A stretch of 60,000 nt of DNA from Adiantum capillus-veneris. Its lineage: Eukaryota; Streptophyta; Polypodiopsida; Polypodiales; Pteridaceae. Positions 25,223 through 36,801 of the stretch are shown piece by piece (position 1 is the first letter of the stretch; each line of letters starts with the position of its first letter). The position numbers were made by a program, and so were the translations under genes. The notes below the pieces were generated by a model that saw nothing but the letters and a program-made list of their open reading frames with translations, was not told the DNA's origin and made no database searches. The DNA is taken from positions 93,695,087 through 93,755,086 of the forward strand of contig CM043966.1 of NCBI GenBank assembly GCA_014529385.2. Reading direction: 5' to 3'.

Positions 25223-25612
25223 GTAAGAGGGTGTAAGAACATGGAAGAGAAGATGTCGACTTAATTAAGGAGTACAGAGAGAACACATAATAGCTTAAGA
25301 GATGGAGATGGAAAATTGAGAGCATCTACACAAGAAAGGCCTAAAATCCTAGCCCCAAACTCCACGGCACCTTTCTTGTGGAGTTAGTATTTAATATTTG
25401 ATTTATTATTGGTGCCAAAATTGGAGACCCCTCTTTTACAGTTTAGTTCACTTAAGTAATGAGTGGTACACACTAGTTATTGCATGACCCTCTTATGGTG
25501 GGTTCTCACTGTCCTATTTACAAGGAGCCATATTGGCTTAATTCTAAAATACCGTACTAGGATAAAATGATAGAGAATTATTATTTCCCTGTGCCTCCTC
25601 GTCAATTCCCAA
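25223..25612 (-). repeat. right copy of 390-bp direct repeat
   Basis: This is the partner of 23062-23460 and lies to the right of the integrase remnant. Similarity stops abruptly at 25612, about 130 bp short of the left copy's likely end. It appears truncated by another insertion or deletion. Confidence 0.75.
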
Positions 25613-25740
25613 ACAATCTGCATGATATCACACTAATAAAAGAAGTTAAGAGAACGTGAAAGCAAAGACTTATCTCAATCTTGTTGCTGCATAGAGATTT
25701 TTGTAGCCATGATCCATGCATCACTAAAAACGTTGCTATG

Positions 25741-25752
25741 GCTCTGATACCA
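25741..25752 (-). other. second tRNA-iMet type primer-binding site
   Basis: The minus strand reads TGGTATCAGAGC at the edge of AT-rich, GA-rich sequence (25753-26000). No flanking LTR pair or coding region is visible. Confidence 0.4.
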
Positions 25753-27407
25753 CTAGTATAGATGGAAAGGCAAAGGGCTTGTTCATAGACAAAATAGTAT
25801 GTACGAGCGACAAAACCAACGAATTTCCATACATGAAAGATCATATACACACATAATTCAAAGTGAGATTGATTTGAGAGAGACAAAGAGCGAGAGAAAG
25901 CATGAGAGACTCGTGCAAGTGAACCTCTTAGAGCAGAGTGCTACATATGCACGAAGAGAGGAGAGATGAGAAGAGAGATAGAAAGCACTAGGTGCAATCT
26001 CCCCCCGTGCAAGAGTGAACATTTTCCTGTTACACATATTTATTTATAGATTTCATTCAATGCTCAAAGATGATTACGATTGTCCACATGGACATAAAAT
26101 AGTAGTTCTCAAATAATAAAGTGTCCATAGGCTATTGCTTAGCCCATAATTCAATTGGGTCTTGCCACCTGTCTGCTCCAATGAATAGATGTTTTTTATA
26201 ATAAAGTCCTATTAGAAAGGGTTCCATGGGAGATGAATACAAAGAGGACAATAGGAAAGGGGCTATATGTAGGTAGAGATCTATCATATAGGACAAGTAG
26301 GTGGTGATTTTGTGTTTAGGTGCAAGGGCTAAAGGGAGCCACTTTGAGACCAGGACCATAGAGGTTGTCTAGTTGGTAGTCGTACGATATAAGCATGCTA
26401 AGTGTCAATAACGATACTATTTTGACCATTTACGAGCAACTGGACAATCACTTGAGCTATGATGTTTAAGAAAACTTACATAAAATTTGATTTTGTTATT
26501 GGTAATAAAGATGAAAAAAGATCGAAGACATTATCCAACACTTTGTATTGGCCTTTTGTGAATTCACGACGTTTCCCACATGTTAAGTGTCTCATGATGA
26601 AAACATTTTGAAAGAATCTAGACCAATGTTCAAGAAAAATCATTTTTTCAAACATGCAAAATTCCTTTCCTGGATTGTGTCAAGAGGATTTTTTAAAAAA
26701 AATAGGTAATTTCTTCAAGTTTTACCACTATTTTTCTCTATTTTGGGGTGGAATTTCTCCCTTTCCCCTTGCCATCAACTGGCATTTTTAAAATTGAAAA
26801 CAACACGATATTAAGTTGATACACATTTTTCCTGAACACCGATCTAGACCTAATTTTTCAAGTAAATGTTGTTGATATCTTAGTTTATTTAAAAAATAAG
26901 TTGGACATGAATCCATGCTCGATGAATTCTATTCTATAGAAACTAAAGGAGCTTAAGCTTCAAACTAGCATGAATAAAATGCACATTCCTTTTAGCAAAA
27001 CTCGAAACAAGTTTTTCTTTGCGTTTTCTCTCGAAGGGAGGGTCACTCTTTTACCAAATCAATATCTTCTAAGCGCAATGCATTTTTATTTTGTTTCCTT
27101 TGTAGAGAGCAATTTTTGGCTTTCTAAAAGAAGCCTTAGAGTTGGGGTTAGAAATACTTTCAATGTTTTCAGTGCGATGATTGAAGAAGCCTTAGAGTTG
27201 GGTTAGGGATACTTCGGTTAGGGATACTTCCAATGTTATCGCTGATGGTTGACATCTATCTTAAATGTTATTTATATTTTTAAATAATAAATATATCTTT
27301 TAATTTCACCTTTCAATTTTTTTGCATTCTATTGTTATAGAATGTTAAAGTGAAGCTGCACCTTGCATAATTTTAATAAATTCTATAATTACTAGTACGG
27401 TTGGCGG

Positions 27408-27474
<67 letters not shown>

Positions 27475-27572
27475 ATCACTGTGTAGTCGAAGTCGCATGG
27501 TACACATTGCGGATCAAGGAGGTGCAGCCACGTGTTCGTGTGGGCGGGGGGGATCTCTCCCTCTTCTATAAT

Positions 27573-27623
<51 letters not shown>

Positions 27624-28519
27624 TCACACAAACACACACACACATACACATATATATATATATATATATTCACACAAACACACACACACACACATATATA
27701 TATTTTTTTTTATTTTTTTTATTTTTTTGATGAGTTCTTTTTATTTCACAATTCATTCCACAACCTCACATGGCTTGATTTTTTTTGCATTCTATAACTT
27801 AATTCTAGTCAATATTCGAAAAAGTCTCTTTTATCAAGCGGCGAGTTTCCTCCTCACAAAAAGGCGAACCAGAAATACTAGCATAAATGTAAAATTTGTG
27901 GGATTTTTGAACATTTTCTCACATATTTTATTGGTTTTTCTTCCCTTTACCATGGTTTGCAACCGGCTAATCTCGATTTTCAATCGGCTCAAGACTAAGC
28001 CGAGGGAATTCTCTCTCTAACACTGATTTTATTTGGACTCAACCTAACGATTTCATCACTTTCTTATTGTTTTAGAAAGCCATCGTGATCCTTTCACTTG
28101 TTTATATTTTGGATGTGAGCTTTTGTTGCACCTTGTGTACATCAACAACCTCCACCAATGCTAAAACATTTATAGATTTAGCCATTGTGTGTGAACTTCC
28201 TGTGACATGTAGACAATCTGTGTGTAAAGCATACTATCTAAATTGTGCATGGGCACTCACATACATGCCGTATGTGTCAATAGATTGCCTCTTTGTATAT
28301 GCTTATATAGAGGCACTTTATGCTCAACAAATCAAGCTTTTTTTGCAGCCATATACTCTGTGCATTGGTCATTTATTAAACATTAGCTTAAATCTATTGT
28401 AATTATGATTAAGCTATGAATGATCCACCATAATTATCATTAATGACATTTCTTATGCATGGATGGATGCCAGGACCTTAGATTTGAACCAATGCTATAA
28501 TATTACTACCAAATTTTCC
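25753..28519. other. no supportable gene; AT-rich DNA with microsatellites
   Basis: This contains (CT)n at 27410-27473 and a compound (AC)n/(AT)n tract with an internal duplication at 27575-27706. A small imperfect duplication of GAAGCCTTAGAGTTGGG-type sequence lies at about 27128-27240. No coding similarity was found. Confidence 0.6.
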
Positions 28520-28524
28520 CAAGG

Positions 28525-28762
28525 TGTGCGCTCCTTGCCACACTGTCGAAGCAAGGGACTTGCCTAACACTGTGTGCGAGTCACAGACGGCTCCAAGCAC
28601 ACAACTAGCTTAACTAGTAAGCTCAAAAGAGGGCAATGGTGTGTCACTCACCGCTCTATGCTCCTGCCGTGGAGGATTCCTCGCCGCGAAGAAGAAGGAG
28701 ACGCCGCTATGTCGCGCTCAACCGTTTCACCGCCATCATGCCGCCGCAATGCTCGATCGCAC

Positions 28763-28814
<52 letters not shown>

Positions 28815-29026
28815 ACACACACACACACAAGGAGGTGAAGAAGAAGAAGAAGGAGATGGAGATGGAGCAAGAGCACTCTTCTATTGCACAAATGAGAGAA
28901 TAAGTGAATTTTAGGTTTAGTTGGCTTTTATATGAGCTCACCCCATTCACACTTGGGCGCCCATGCTTAGCCAACTAATCCCTTGAATGTCCCAGTTAGA
29001 GTGCGCCTCTCATCGGAGATCACTCT
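28525..29026 (-). repeat. Gypsy-2 3' LTR, distal part
   Basis: It aligns with the right part-reversed LTR at 48139-48640 at about 95-97% by eye. It carries an embedded (CT)n(CA)n tract (28762-28829). It is interrupted at 29026 by Copia-B and resumes at 35324. Confidence 0.93.
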
Positions 29027-29218
29027 TGAAGGAGTACGAGCGGAAGTGCGACGCGAGAGAGAGTGCGAGAAGAAGAGCACGACGATATGGTGAACTCGCT
29101 CTACTGTAATGTGTAGAGCATAGTGAGTTCTTATTAGGTTTTTACAAAAGAATATGTGTACATACCTGGCGGCCCGCCCACTTACCTGGGCGACCACATT
29201 GGGCTTTATACCCCAACA
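29027..29218 (-). repeat. Copia-B 3' LTR (192 bp)
   Basis: The plus strand begins TGAAGGAG and ends CCCCAACA. It is followed by ACCTCCCACTTAAAGTCC, which is the polypurine tract on the coding strand. Confidence 0.94.
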
Positions 29219-29307
29219 ACCTCCCACTTAAAGTCCAATGTGGTACTTTAAGTGTGAGAGAATCTACTATACAAGCTAATATACAAGAGATGTAGAGAAG
29301 TGATGTA

Positions 29308-30737
29308 CTACCCTACACCTAACTGCTTGCGAAAATGCGCAAAGCTCTCTGAGGGAAGTCCTTTTGTAAGTAGATCAGTAGGATTTTCAGTGGTGTGAAC
29401 TTTGACAAGCTGAAGTTGCTTATCCTCGAGCATTTCCCTGATGAAATGATACTTCACATCCACATGCTTTGTCTTTGAGTGATAAACTGGATTGCGAGCC
29501 AATTGTATAGCACTTTGACTATCACAATATAACACATGCATCTCTTCTTTGATTCCCAAATCTGTTACTAGTCGATTAAGCCAAATTGATTCTTTGCATG
29601 CCTCTGATGCTGCAACATATTCAGCCTCTGTAGTAGACTGAGTAACACAATCTTGTAATCTAGAACGCCATGATACTGCTCCACCAGCCAATGTAAAGAC
29701 ATACCCTGACGTAGACCTTCGGTTGTCTAAGTCACCTGCATAATCTGAGTCTGTAAAACCCTTTACACTTAGCTCCTGACTCCCATAGCATATACGCATA
29801 CTCTTTGTAGCTTTTAGGTATCTCAATATTCCTTTCACTGCCTCCCAATGTTTCTTGCCTGGGTTTGACATGTATCGACTTACTACTCCCACTGCAAATG
29901 CAATGTCTGGGCGAGTAGCAATCATTGCATACATCAAACTACCCACTGTAGACGCATATGGAATCTTATCCATTTCAGCCTGTTCTTCCTCAGACACAGG
30001 ACAATCTTGTTTGTTAAGTTTCACATATGGTGGCAATGGAACACTCAGTGCCTTTCCCTTCTCCATATTGAAACGTTGCAAAACCTTGTCAATATACTCT
30101 GTTTTAGATAACCAAATCAACTTCTTTGATCTGTCTCTCTCAATGCGCATACCAAGTATATGACTTGCCTCACCCATGTCTTTCATGTCAAACGATTTCG
30201 CCATCTTTGACTTCAAAGCTGAAATTTCTTCCAAGTGCTTGCCAGCAATCAACATGTCATCCACATACAAAATAAGGATCAGCCAACTACCATCCTTAGC
30301 CTTCTTTGTATATAGACAGTGATCGAACTCACTACGTTTGTAGCCTTGAGAAAGCATAAACTTGTGGAATTTATGGTACCATGCCCTCGGTGATTGTTTT
30401 AAGCCATAAAGACCCTTCTGGCTGCTACATGTAAATTTCCATATCTAAATCACCATGCAAGAACGTTGTCTTGACATCCATTTGGTGCAACACCAAATCT
30501 CATATGACAACCAATGAAAGAAAGCATCTCAATGTAGTCATCTTGACCACCGGAGAGAAGACTTCATCAAATTCAATGTCTTGTTCTTACTTAAAGCCCT
30601 TGGCAACAAGCCTTGCTTTGTACTTTGGCTGACTATCATGAGCGGTGATTTTATACCTGTAAACCCATTTACAAGGTAGAGCCTTTTTGCCCTGTGGTAA
30701 TTTAACTAGCTTCCATGTCTTGTTTTTATGCTGAGCT
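29308..30737 (-). pseudogene. Copia-B RT and RNase H
   Basis: An intact 349-codon frame (29308-30357) carries the second half of RT with LILYVDDMLIAG, and RNase H with GFTDSDYAGDLDNRRST, TEAEYVAASEA and DSQSAIQLARNPVYHS. The RT front half (30425-30737) is in frame with integrase once the solo LTR is discounted. It contains KWVYRYKITAHDSQPKYKAR and QMDVKTTFLHGDL but has three stops, at 30587-30589, 30500-30502 and 30425-30427. There is also a deletion plus frame change just before GLKQSPRAWYHKF. The enzyme is dead although its ends look young. Confidence 0.92.
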
Positions 30738-31532
30738 TGTTAAGTATGGAGCCTGATTTACCCTTGTAATTTTCTGTGGTAAAAGCGCACATTTGTAAGG
30801 CCCCCATTATGAGGAGAAGCCATCGTGCGTGAAGGAAAATCACTCACCAGAAACCAAAATTTTCACGGACAAGAATCAGGGGCAACTTTTTTTTCCGCCG
30901 GAATATTCTTTTTCGCCGGAATATTATGGCCGGACAGCGGTCGGAAAGTGGTCGGAAAACAACCGGTCGGTTGGCCGGTGGCCGGTAGTCAATGGCCGAT
31001 GGCCGGTGGTCGGAAGTCAATGGCCGGTGGCCGGTGGTCGGAAGTCAATGGCCGGTGGCCGGTGGCCGAATTCAATGGCCGATGGCCGAATTCAAAAGCG
31101 GACTTGTCTTCTCAAGGGCGGCCACACATGGACGGATTGGAGGGTCCGATTTGGACTTATTCGCACAAGGCCGGCTACACATGGCTGTCTCTCATAAGAG
31201 AGGGCAGCCCTTTTGGCCTATAAAAGGAGGCCATTTCTACACACATTTCATAGTGTGAAGTTGATGCAACAAGGTGAGTGTGAGGTGGTGAGAGTGAAGC
31301 AAGGCGGGAGCTCCATTAAGGGTATAATCCCTTTGTAAACTACTTCTTGTTTTGAAGTACTAAAGCCATTGAGTGGCTACTTTCCCGTGGACGTAGCCCA
31401 CATTGGGTGAACCACGTATATCGTGTGTACGCTCTCTCTCTCTCTACTCTATAATCTCGTGTATATAAATCTGTCTCTCTCCATTAAGTAATCTACTCAA
31501 TTATCTATTTAGCTACGTCTTATTTCCTAACA
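30738..31532 (+). mobile_element. solo LTR (795 bp) nested in Copia-B
   Basis: It begins TGTTAAGTATGG and ends TTTCCTAACA. It is flanked by a perfect GAGCT duplication (30733-30737 and 31533-31537). It interrupts the Copia-B pol frame between integrase tail and RT. A TATAAAAG at 31219-31226 gives plus orientation. Such solo LTRs arise when the two LTRs of an element recombine. Confidence 0.95.
30970..31095. repeat. 28-bp GC-rich minisatellite inside the solo LTR
   Basis: TCAATGGCCG recurs at 30989, 31017, 31045 and 31072 (28, 28 and 27 bp apart), embedded in GGCCGGTGGCCGGTGG-type sequence, with a shortened last unit near 31092. Confidence 0.88.
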
Positions 31533-33195
31533 GAGCTGTCATCTCTGACTGCATGGCCAATTGCCAATTCCCGGAGTCCTTCATTTGCACTGCTTCCTTG
31601 TAACATGAAGGCTCATTGCAATCAATCAACATGACATAGTTCATAGATGGAACAAACCTATTAGGAGGTCGCGTGACACGTCCAGATCTATGCACAATAG
31701 GTGGCTCAGGCTCAGCCACAACCTGTGGTTCCACTCTATCCTGTCCTTGCTCCTCTTGAGCCCTGACATTTTGTCTTGCACGTGCAGGTCCATCTTCTTG
31801 GAAGACAACTCTTCTAATCTCCTCAACCCTCTCTGGTTTAGAATGATATTTGGATTCATTAAAGTGAACATCATTGCTGCGGACAACCTTTTTGGATTCG
31901 GGATCCCAAAGTCTGTACCCCATCTCACCAGAATTACCATAGCCTAGAAAGATGCACTTTCTACTCTTTGGATCAAGTTTGTTCCTAAATTCCTTTGGAA
32001 CGTGAGTATATGCCTCACAGCCAAAGACTCTGAGATGCTTGTATGAGGGCATTTTGCCTGACCATACCATCTCTGGCACAGAATCCTTCTGCAAAACCTT
32101 CCTAGGAGATCTATTTACAAGATGAACAGCTGTTGATACAGCTTCAGCCCAAAACCCATTTGGCAGTTGTGCATTAGAAAACATACTTCTGACCTTCTCT
32201 TGTATGGTCCTATTCATCCTCTCAGCAACACCATTTTGAGGAGGATTGTAAGGAGCAGTAAGTTCACGTTTTATACCTTTTGACTCACAAAAGTCCTGAA
32301 AGGCCTTTGAAACATACTCTCCACCATTGTCAGTGCGTAAGCATTTAAGCTTCTTGCCACTCTGATTCTCCACAAGTGTCACAAACGTTTTGAAAACACT
32401 AAACGCTTCATCCTTGTGCTTGAGAAAGTAAACCCATACTTTCCTCGAGTAATCATCTATAAATGTCATAAAGTAAGAAGCTCCCCCTAGAGATAGGTTA
32501 GGCATAGGTCCACACAAATCACTATGAACAAGTGCCAACTGTGTATCTCTTCTACTGCTTCTATGCTTATGTGGCTGCTGTGTTTGCTTACCATACAGAC
32601 AATGTTCACAGAATTCAAAATCATTAAATGAAAAGCCAGGCAAATAACCAGAACGAGACAAGATTTCCATTCCCTTCTTGGACATATGTCCTAACCGGCT
32701 ATGCCACAAAGAAACGTTTGGCTGCTCGGTTACATTGATTACATTTTTAGAGACATTTGATACATAAATCATGTAAAGTCCTCCAGACTTTACTCCATGT
32801 GCTACTGTCATAGAACCCTTGGATATCTTCCACATGTTCTGTCCAAAAGTGGTGACGTAGCCAGCATCATCAAGTAAACCTGTGTTGATCAAGCTCTTTG
32901 TAATTGCGGGAACATGTCTCACATTCTTCAGCGTGAAAGAAGAGCCATTCTGAAACTTCAATTGAACATCTCCAACACCTAAGATCTCACATGTCTACCC
33001 ATTGCCTAGCCGAACATGATCTTTAGTGGTCACATAAGAGGTAAACCACTCCTTGTTTGGAGACACATGAAGTGATGCCCCTAAGTCTATAATCCAGCCA
33101 CTCAGTGCATTTCCATCAGATGCTGTAAGAAGAGCTGAGTCCATTGTATTCTTCAAGAAGTAGATGTCTCCTGACACTACTGTCATCCTCTGCAA
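31533..33195 (-). pseudogene. Copia-B protease and integrase
   Basis: The 482-codon integrase frame (about 31533-32961) contains the zinc region (WHSRLGH, CEHCLYGK) and the core with DLCGPM, RTDNGGEY and PPQNGVAERMNRT, so the DDE triad is present. A C-terminal GKMPSYKHLRVFGCEAY block follows. Upstream, the protease reads WIIDLGASLHVSP; the expected D-S-G/D-T-G is D-L-G here, which should abolish activity. One stop (32995-32997) separates protease from integrase, and a frameshift near 33180 separates it from gag. The integrase frame ends artificially inside the solo LTR. Confidence 0.92.
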
Positions 33196-34039
33196 CAGTG
33201 TTTGTCACATTTATTTCTTGAATCTTCAGTGAGGACTTGTTCTTCTCACCATGGTCTTTAGCTTTCTCTTTGCCTTTTTCTGCTTTCCATTCTCTGCAGT
33301 CTCTTTTCATGTGACCCTTCTTGCCACAATGGTAGCATTCTATGTCACTCTTGCCTTTAGCACTGCGGGACTTGCTACGAGACTGATTCCTCTTTCCACC
33401 TTTGTACTTTTCTTTGGTCCTTCCTCTGACAACTAAGGATGTTCCTTTGCCTTTGTCCATTGTCTTTCTATTGGTTTCTTCAGTAAGCAGACTTCCTTCT
33501 ACACCTGCTATGTTCAACCCATCTGGAGGTGCAGAATTACTCAAAGCTGTGCGAAAAGTGTCCCAACTTTACGGCAATGTGATCAACAGGAACATAGCTC
33601 TAACAGGTTCATCAAACTTGACACCTTGAGCTGACAACTGACTGTAGATTGTGTTGAATTCATTCAGATGATTGGACATAGGTGTCCCTTCTTTCATCTT
33701 CAAGTCAACAAGCTTCTTAAGCCAGTATACCTGTGAAGCTGCACTCTGCTTCTCATAAAGATCACTCAGCTTTAACCATGCTTGATAAGCCGACATCTCG
33801 TCTGCTACATTGAAGTAAACGCTTTCTGCCAAAGTCAGCATAATGGTAGAAAGTGCCAATTCATCCATTTCGCTCCATTCATCTTCGTCCATATCTTCTG
33901 GTTTTATCCCCTTGAGCTTTATAGGTTTTATCTGCTTCTTTTGTACCAACACGTGTCAAATTTGCTTCTTCCACAATGGGAAATTGGTTCCATCCAGCTT
34001 CTTGATATTGTAAAGAGTAGTGTCCTGTGATCCAGCCAT
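33196..34039 (-). pseudogene. Copia-B gag
   Basis: The start is ATG at 34039, reading MAGSQDTTLYNIKKLDGTNF. The copia gag domain follows (SAYQAWLKLSDLYEKQSAAS, LVDLKMKEGTPMSNHLNEF) and one zinc knuckle CYHCGKKGHMKRDC in a K/R/S-rich region. Two stops break it: a TGA near 33956, and a TAA at 33569-33571 where glutamate would fit. Gag would package element RNA in particles. Confidence 0.9.
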
Positions 34040-35112
34040 AGCTACGCTTCACAGTGGTTTACTTTCCTGGGAAAAATTCGGCAGAGTTTCCCCTGTAAAC
34101 TGACCTCTGAACCAATATCAACCTGTCAAATGAACCAAGAAAGCTTCAGATTCTGCATAAATTTTGGCAGAGTCTCCATTGTAAAATGGCTCTGGTGTAC
34201 TCAAAAACAGACCAAAAAACAGCTCAAAAAACATTGTCTCTCTGACACTGTAAGCTGCGGGTAAACCTGTCCTGCACCTGTACTGTCTCTCACTGTCCTG
34301 TAAGCATAGACTGTGACACTGCCTCAATGGCAGTAAAGCAAAGATGCAATCCCAACTGTCTAACTCACAGTCAATACATCCTAGCTGCCTATCTAAGGGT
34401 GCTCGAGGGATCGCTCCAAGACCTGTATCACCGAAAGGATCTCAACATTCGAGAATCCCCCAGCTCAATAAAACCTCACTCGACCCTCAACAAAGGCTGC
34501 AGTAAATTTGACAGTACATAGACTTCCCACAAAGTCATACATCCACAAATTTCCCACTCTATGCTGTAACCGCTACGGCGGTTGTTTGCTGCGTGACTCA
34601 CAGCCAGCAAACCCTCAACAAACATACATCATCTCTGACAATACATCCCATGTGGAAGTGCCTGCAATGTCAGGATGAAATCTGGAATATCAAGCAGCAA
34701 ACACAAGCTACCTGATGAACTAGTGGATGTCGCCTATAGTCTGTGTGTAGATGCGCCCGTGTCGTATGTGACACGCCTCGAAGAACTGTGAGCCGTCCTT
34801 CGATGTGTAGACATCCACAAATCAACACTCTGGGAGTGTCGATATCCTCAGCACCTGTAGTCGTAGGCCGAAAACCCCAAATTTGCAGAGTCTGATCTGC
34901 ACCTGCCGAGACCACGTAGTCGAAAATGGCCTGCGCAGACCTTTGTCGAAGCCGAACAGTGGCCGAGATGACCTCAGAATGAAATTCTGAGAACACCAAG
35001 TCCTTCGGGCTTGCCCACAGGATTTGGGTCCGTGTCTTCGCCTATCGAATTTCACTCCAATCTGAGTTGGTGACTCTAGCCTCCTGCAGTGCTGCCCCGA
35101 GCCTCGATCTGA
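34040..35112 (-). other. Copia-B 5' leader
   Basis: About 1.07 kb between the primer site and gag ATG. It has no conserved reading frame and contains several short upstream frames only. Confidence 0.7.
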
Positions 35113-35124
35113 GCTCTGATACCA
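35113..35124 (-). other. Copia-B primer-binding site
   Basis: TGGTATCAGAGC on the minus strand, immediately inside the 5' LTR, is complementary to initiator tRNA-Met. Confidence 0.92.
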
Positions 35125-35126
35125 GT

Positions 35127-35318
35127 TCAAGGAGTAAGAGCGGAAGTGCGACGCGAGAGAGAGTGCGAGAAGAAGAGCACGACGATATGGTGAACTCGCT
35201 CTACTGTAATGTGTAGAGCATAGCGAGTTCTTATTAGGTTTTTACAAAAGAATATGTGTACATACCTGGCGGGCCGCCCACTTACCTGGGCGACCACATT
35301 GGGCTTTATACTCCAACA
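35127..35318 (-). repeat. Copia-B 5' LTR (192 bp)
   Basis: It is about 97% identical to 29027-29218. The inner terminus is TCAAGG instead of TGAAGG on the plus strand, and the outer terminus ends CCAACA. Confidence 0.93.
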
Positions 35319-35323
35319 ACTCT

Positions 35324-35428
35324 TACCCTTTTCCTATTGGTCCGACAAGCCCGGTACCTGACTCTACCAAATACATAATACACGTCCGTCGCAGGTGATG
35401 GGGTGTCCATGAGCTGTGAGGGTTAACA
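35324..35428 (-). repeat. Gypsy-2 3' LTR, proximal part
   Basis: This is the remaining 105 bp of the LTR split by Copia-B. It ends GTTAACA on the plus strand and is adjoined by the polypurine tract. Confidence 0.93.
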
Positions 35429-35442
35429 TGCCCCCCTTCCTG
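35429..35442 (-). promoter_or_regulatory. Gypsy-2 polypurine tract
   Basis: The minus strand reads TCAGGAAGGGGGGCA, directly before the LTR start TGTTAAC. It is the plus-strand primer for reverse transcription. Confidence 0.85.
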
Positions 35443-36801
35443 ATGTAGATTCCGTCCTTGGAAGCTATTGAGTTGAAGCTCGTTCGTCGAGGTGGAAGAG
35501 CATTTGAGATGAATGTCCTTAGCCTTCTTCAGTCACTGCAAAATCAAACAACATTGGCACAGTAATTGCATTCTCATAAGTGATTAAAAAGCATATGCAG
35601 TTTTAGGTAGACAAATTGATTGGTAAAAGAATTTCAAACAATTTGTCAGCAATGAACATTAAATTGCAATGTAATCAAATGCATAAACAGATGTAAAGGT
35701 AAAAAATTAAACAAGTATGGGGTCGCTAATTTGGCGGTCGAAAGGCACTAGAGATCGAATATTAATACCATGGGTAAGCTTCTTAATTTTCTGTGGTCAA
35801 TTAAGTTGTTTAATCGCGAGAGCCAAGTGTTCATGTTCGAGGGCTGACTAGAGGCTATATCTAGAAGACCTTGTAGTTAAGCTACCATAAAAGGAATTTC
35901 TCATGAAATCATCGCCTGACTGATTACTTTTTCTTTGACCCCCCAAAGTCTTTTCACAGTGATTCAATTTGATGTGTGTGCTTATTTTGTATGCCTTGGG
36001 TTTTTTGCTTTTCAAGAAAAAGCGCCCATACTGGGAACCTCTAGGGCTCTAGTACCATAGGCAATACATGTGAGTGAAGTACCCAATCAAGCTGAGATTT
36101 CTCTTCCAGCTTAAGATTTTACAATGTGGCACTTTGATTTTTTGTTTGTTCATTTTCATCATTTTAATTTTGTAACTTTGGGGGGTCATATAACACTGAT
36201 ACACCTCCCCAGGCTCATCACACTAGTAAACTTTCTTTATAATACTTAAGCTAAAGGTCAATAGGGTCAAGCCCACTAGAAAGCCCTAGTACATTTCACA
36301 CAATGCTGCCTAAATCGGATTAAGAACTTAAGTAACCATTAATTATTAGGAAGGCATTCCCCATGGTATTAAGAGAAGATCTCTAACACCTAACTTGGTC
36401 AAACTAGCTTAGTCGGACTGCTTGATTTTTAAACCTAGACAGGTGATTATGACAAAAAATTACATTGAATTAAATGTTTGATACTAAGCAAATGTGGTGA
36501 ATATTAGGCTACCAATCACAATTAAAGCAGACAATCATAGATGCAAAAAAGATAAGGGGCAATGCTAATGGACAAGAAACACCTGTTTGTGTCGATGGTC
36601 GCTCTTGATTTGAAGAGTGAGTCGAGATAAAGATTCCATGAAGGTCCAAATCCTATCAATAGCAACACGCTCCTGTACACACTAGGAAACAAAAGGAATA
36701 CCTCCAGGAGGCACATTAGTGGAAAAAGGTACCAACACTTATTGAACACAACAAAAAACATAAGGAACCCTAACCTAATTATTTGCACTCTCCCTAGAGA
36801 G
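35443..36801 (-). other. conserved 3' non-coding region of Gypsy-2
   Basis: This is the counterpart of 19023-20383 with similar length. A hydrophobic frame of 88 codons (36522-36788, with WYLFPLMCLLEVF) overlaps the end of the preceding ORF region. Its first 40 codons match Gypsy-1 before a frame difference. It is probably not coding. Confidence 0.65.

Larger units (their letters stand above)
29027..35318 (-). mobile_element. Copia-B, nested Ty1/copia element
   Basis: It is flanked by the target duplication ACTCT (29022-29026 and 35319-35323) inside the Gypsy-2 3' LTR. It has 192-bp LTRs, a tRNA-iMet primer site, gag, protease, integrase and RT/RNase H on the minus strand. The LTRs differ at about five of 192 positions, so the insertion is fairly young. 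It is itself split by a solo LTR at 30738-31532. Confidence 0.96.

Noticed and set aside
28085-28402. 105-codon cysteine-containing frame
   Set aside because: No recognisable family and no supporting context.
28573-28914. Frames in the Gypsy-2 LTR repeated at 48188-48532
   Set aside because: They span LTR promoter, microsatellite and GC-rich leader and differ in frame between copies.
30825-31258. Three overlapping frames of 88-132 codons with repeated G-R-W words
   Set aside because: They lie wholly inside the solo LTR minisatellite.
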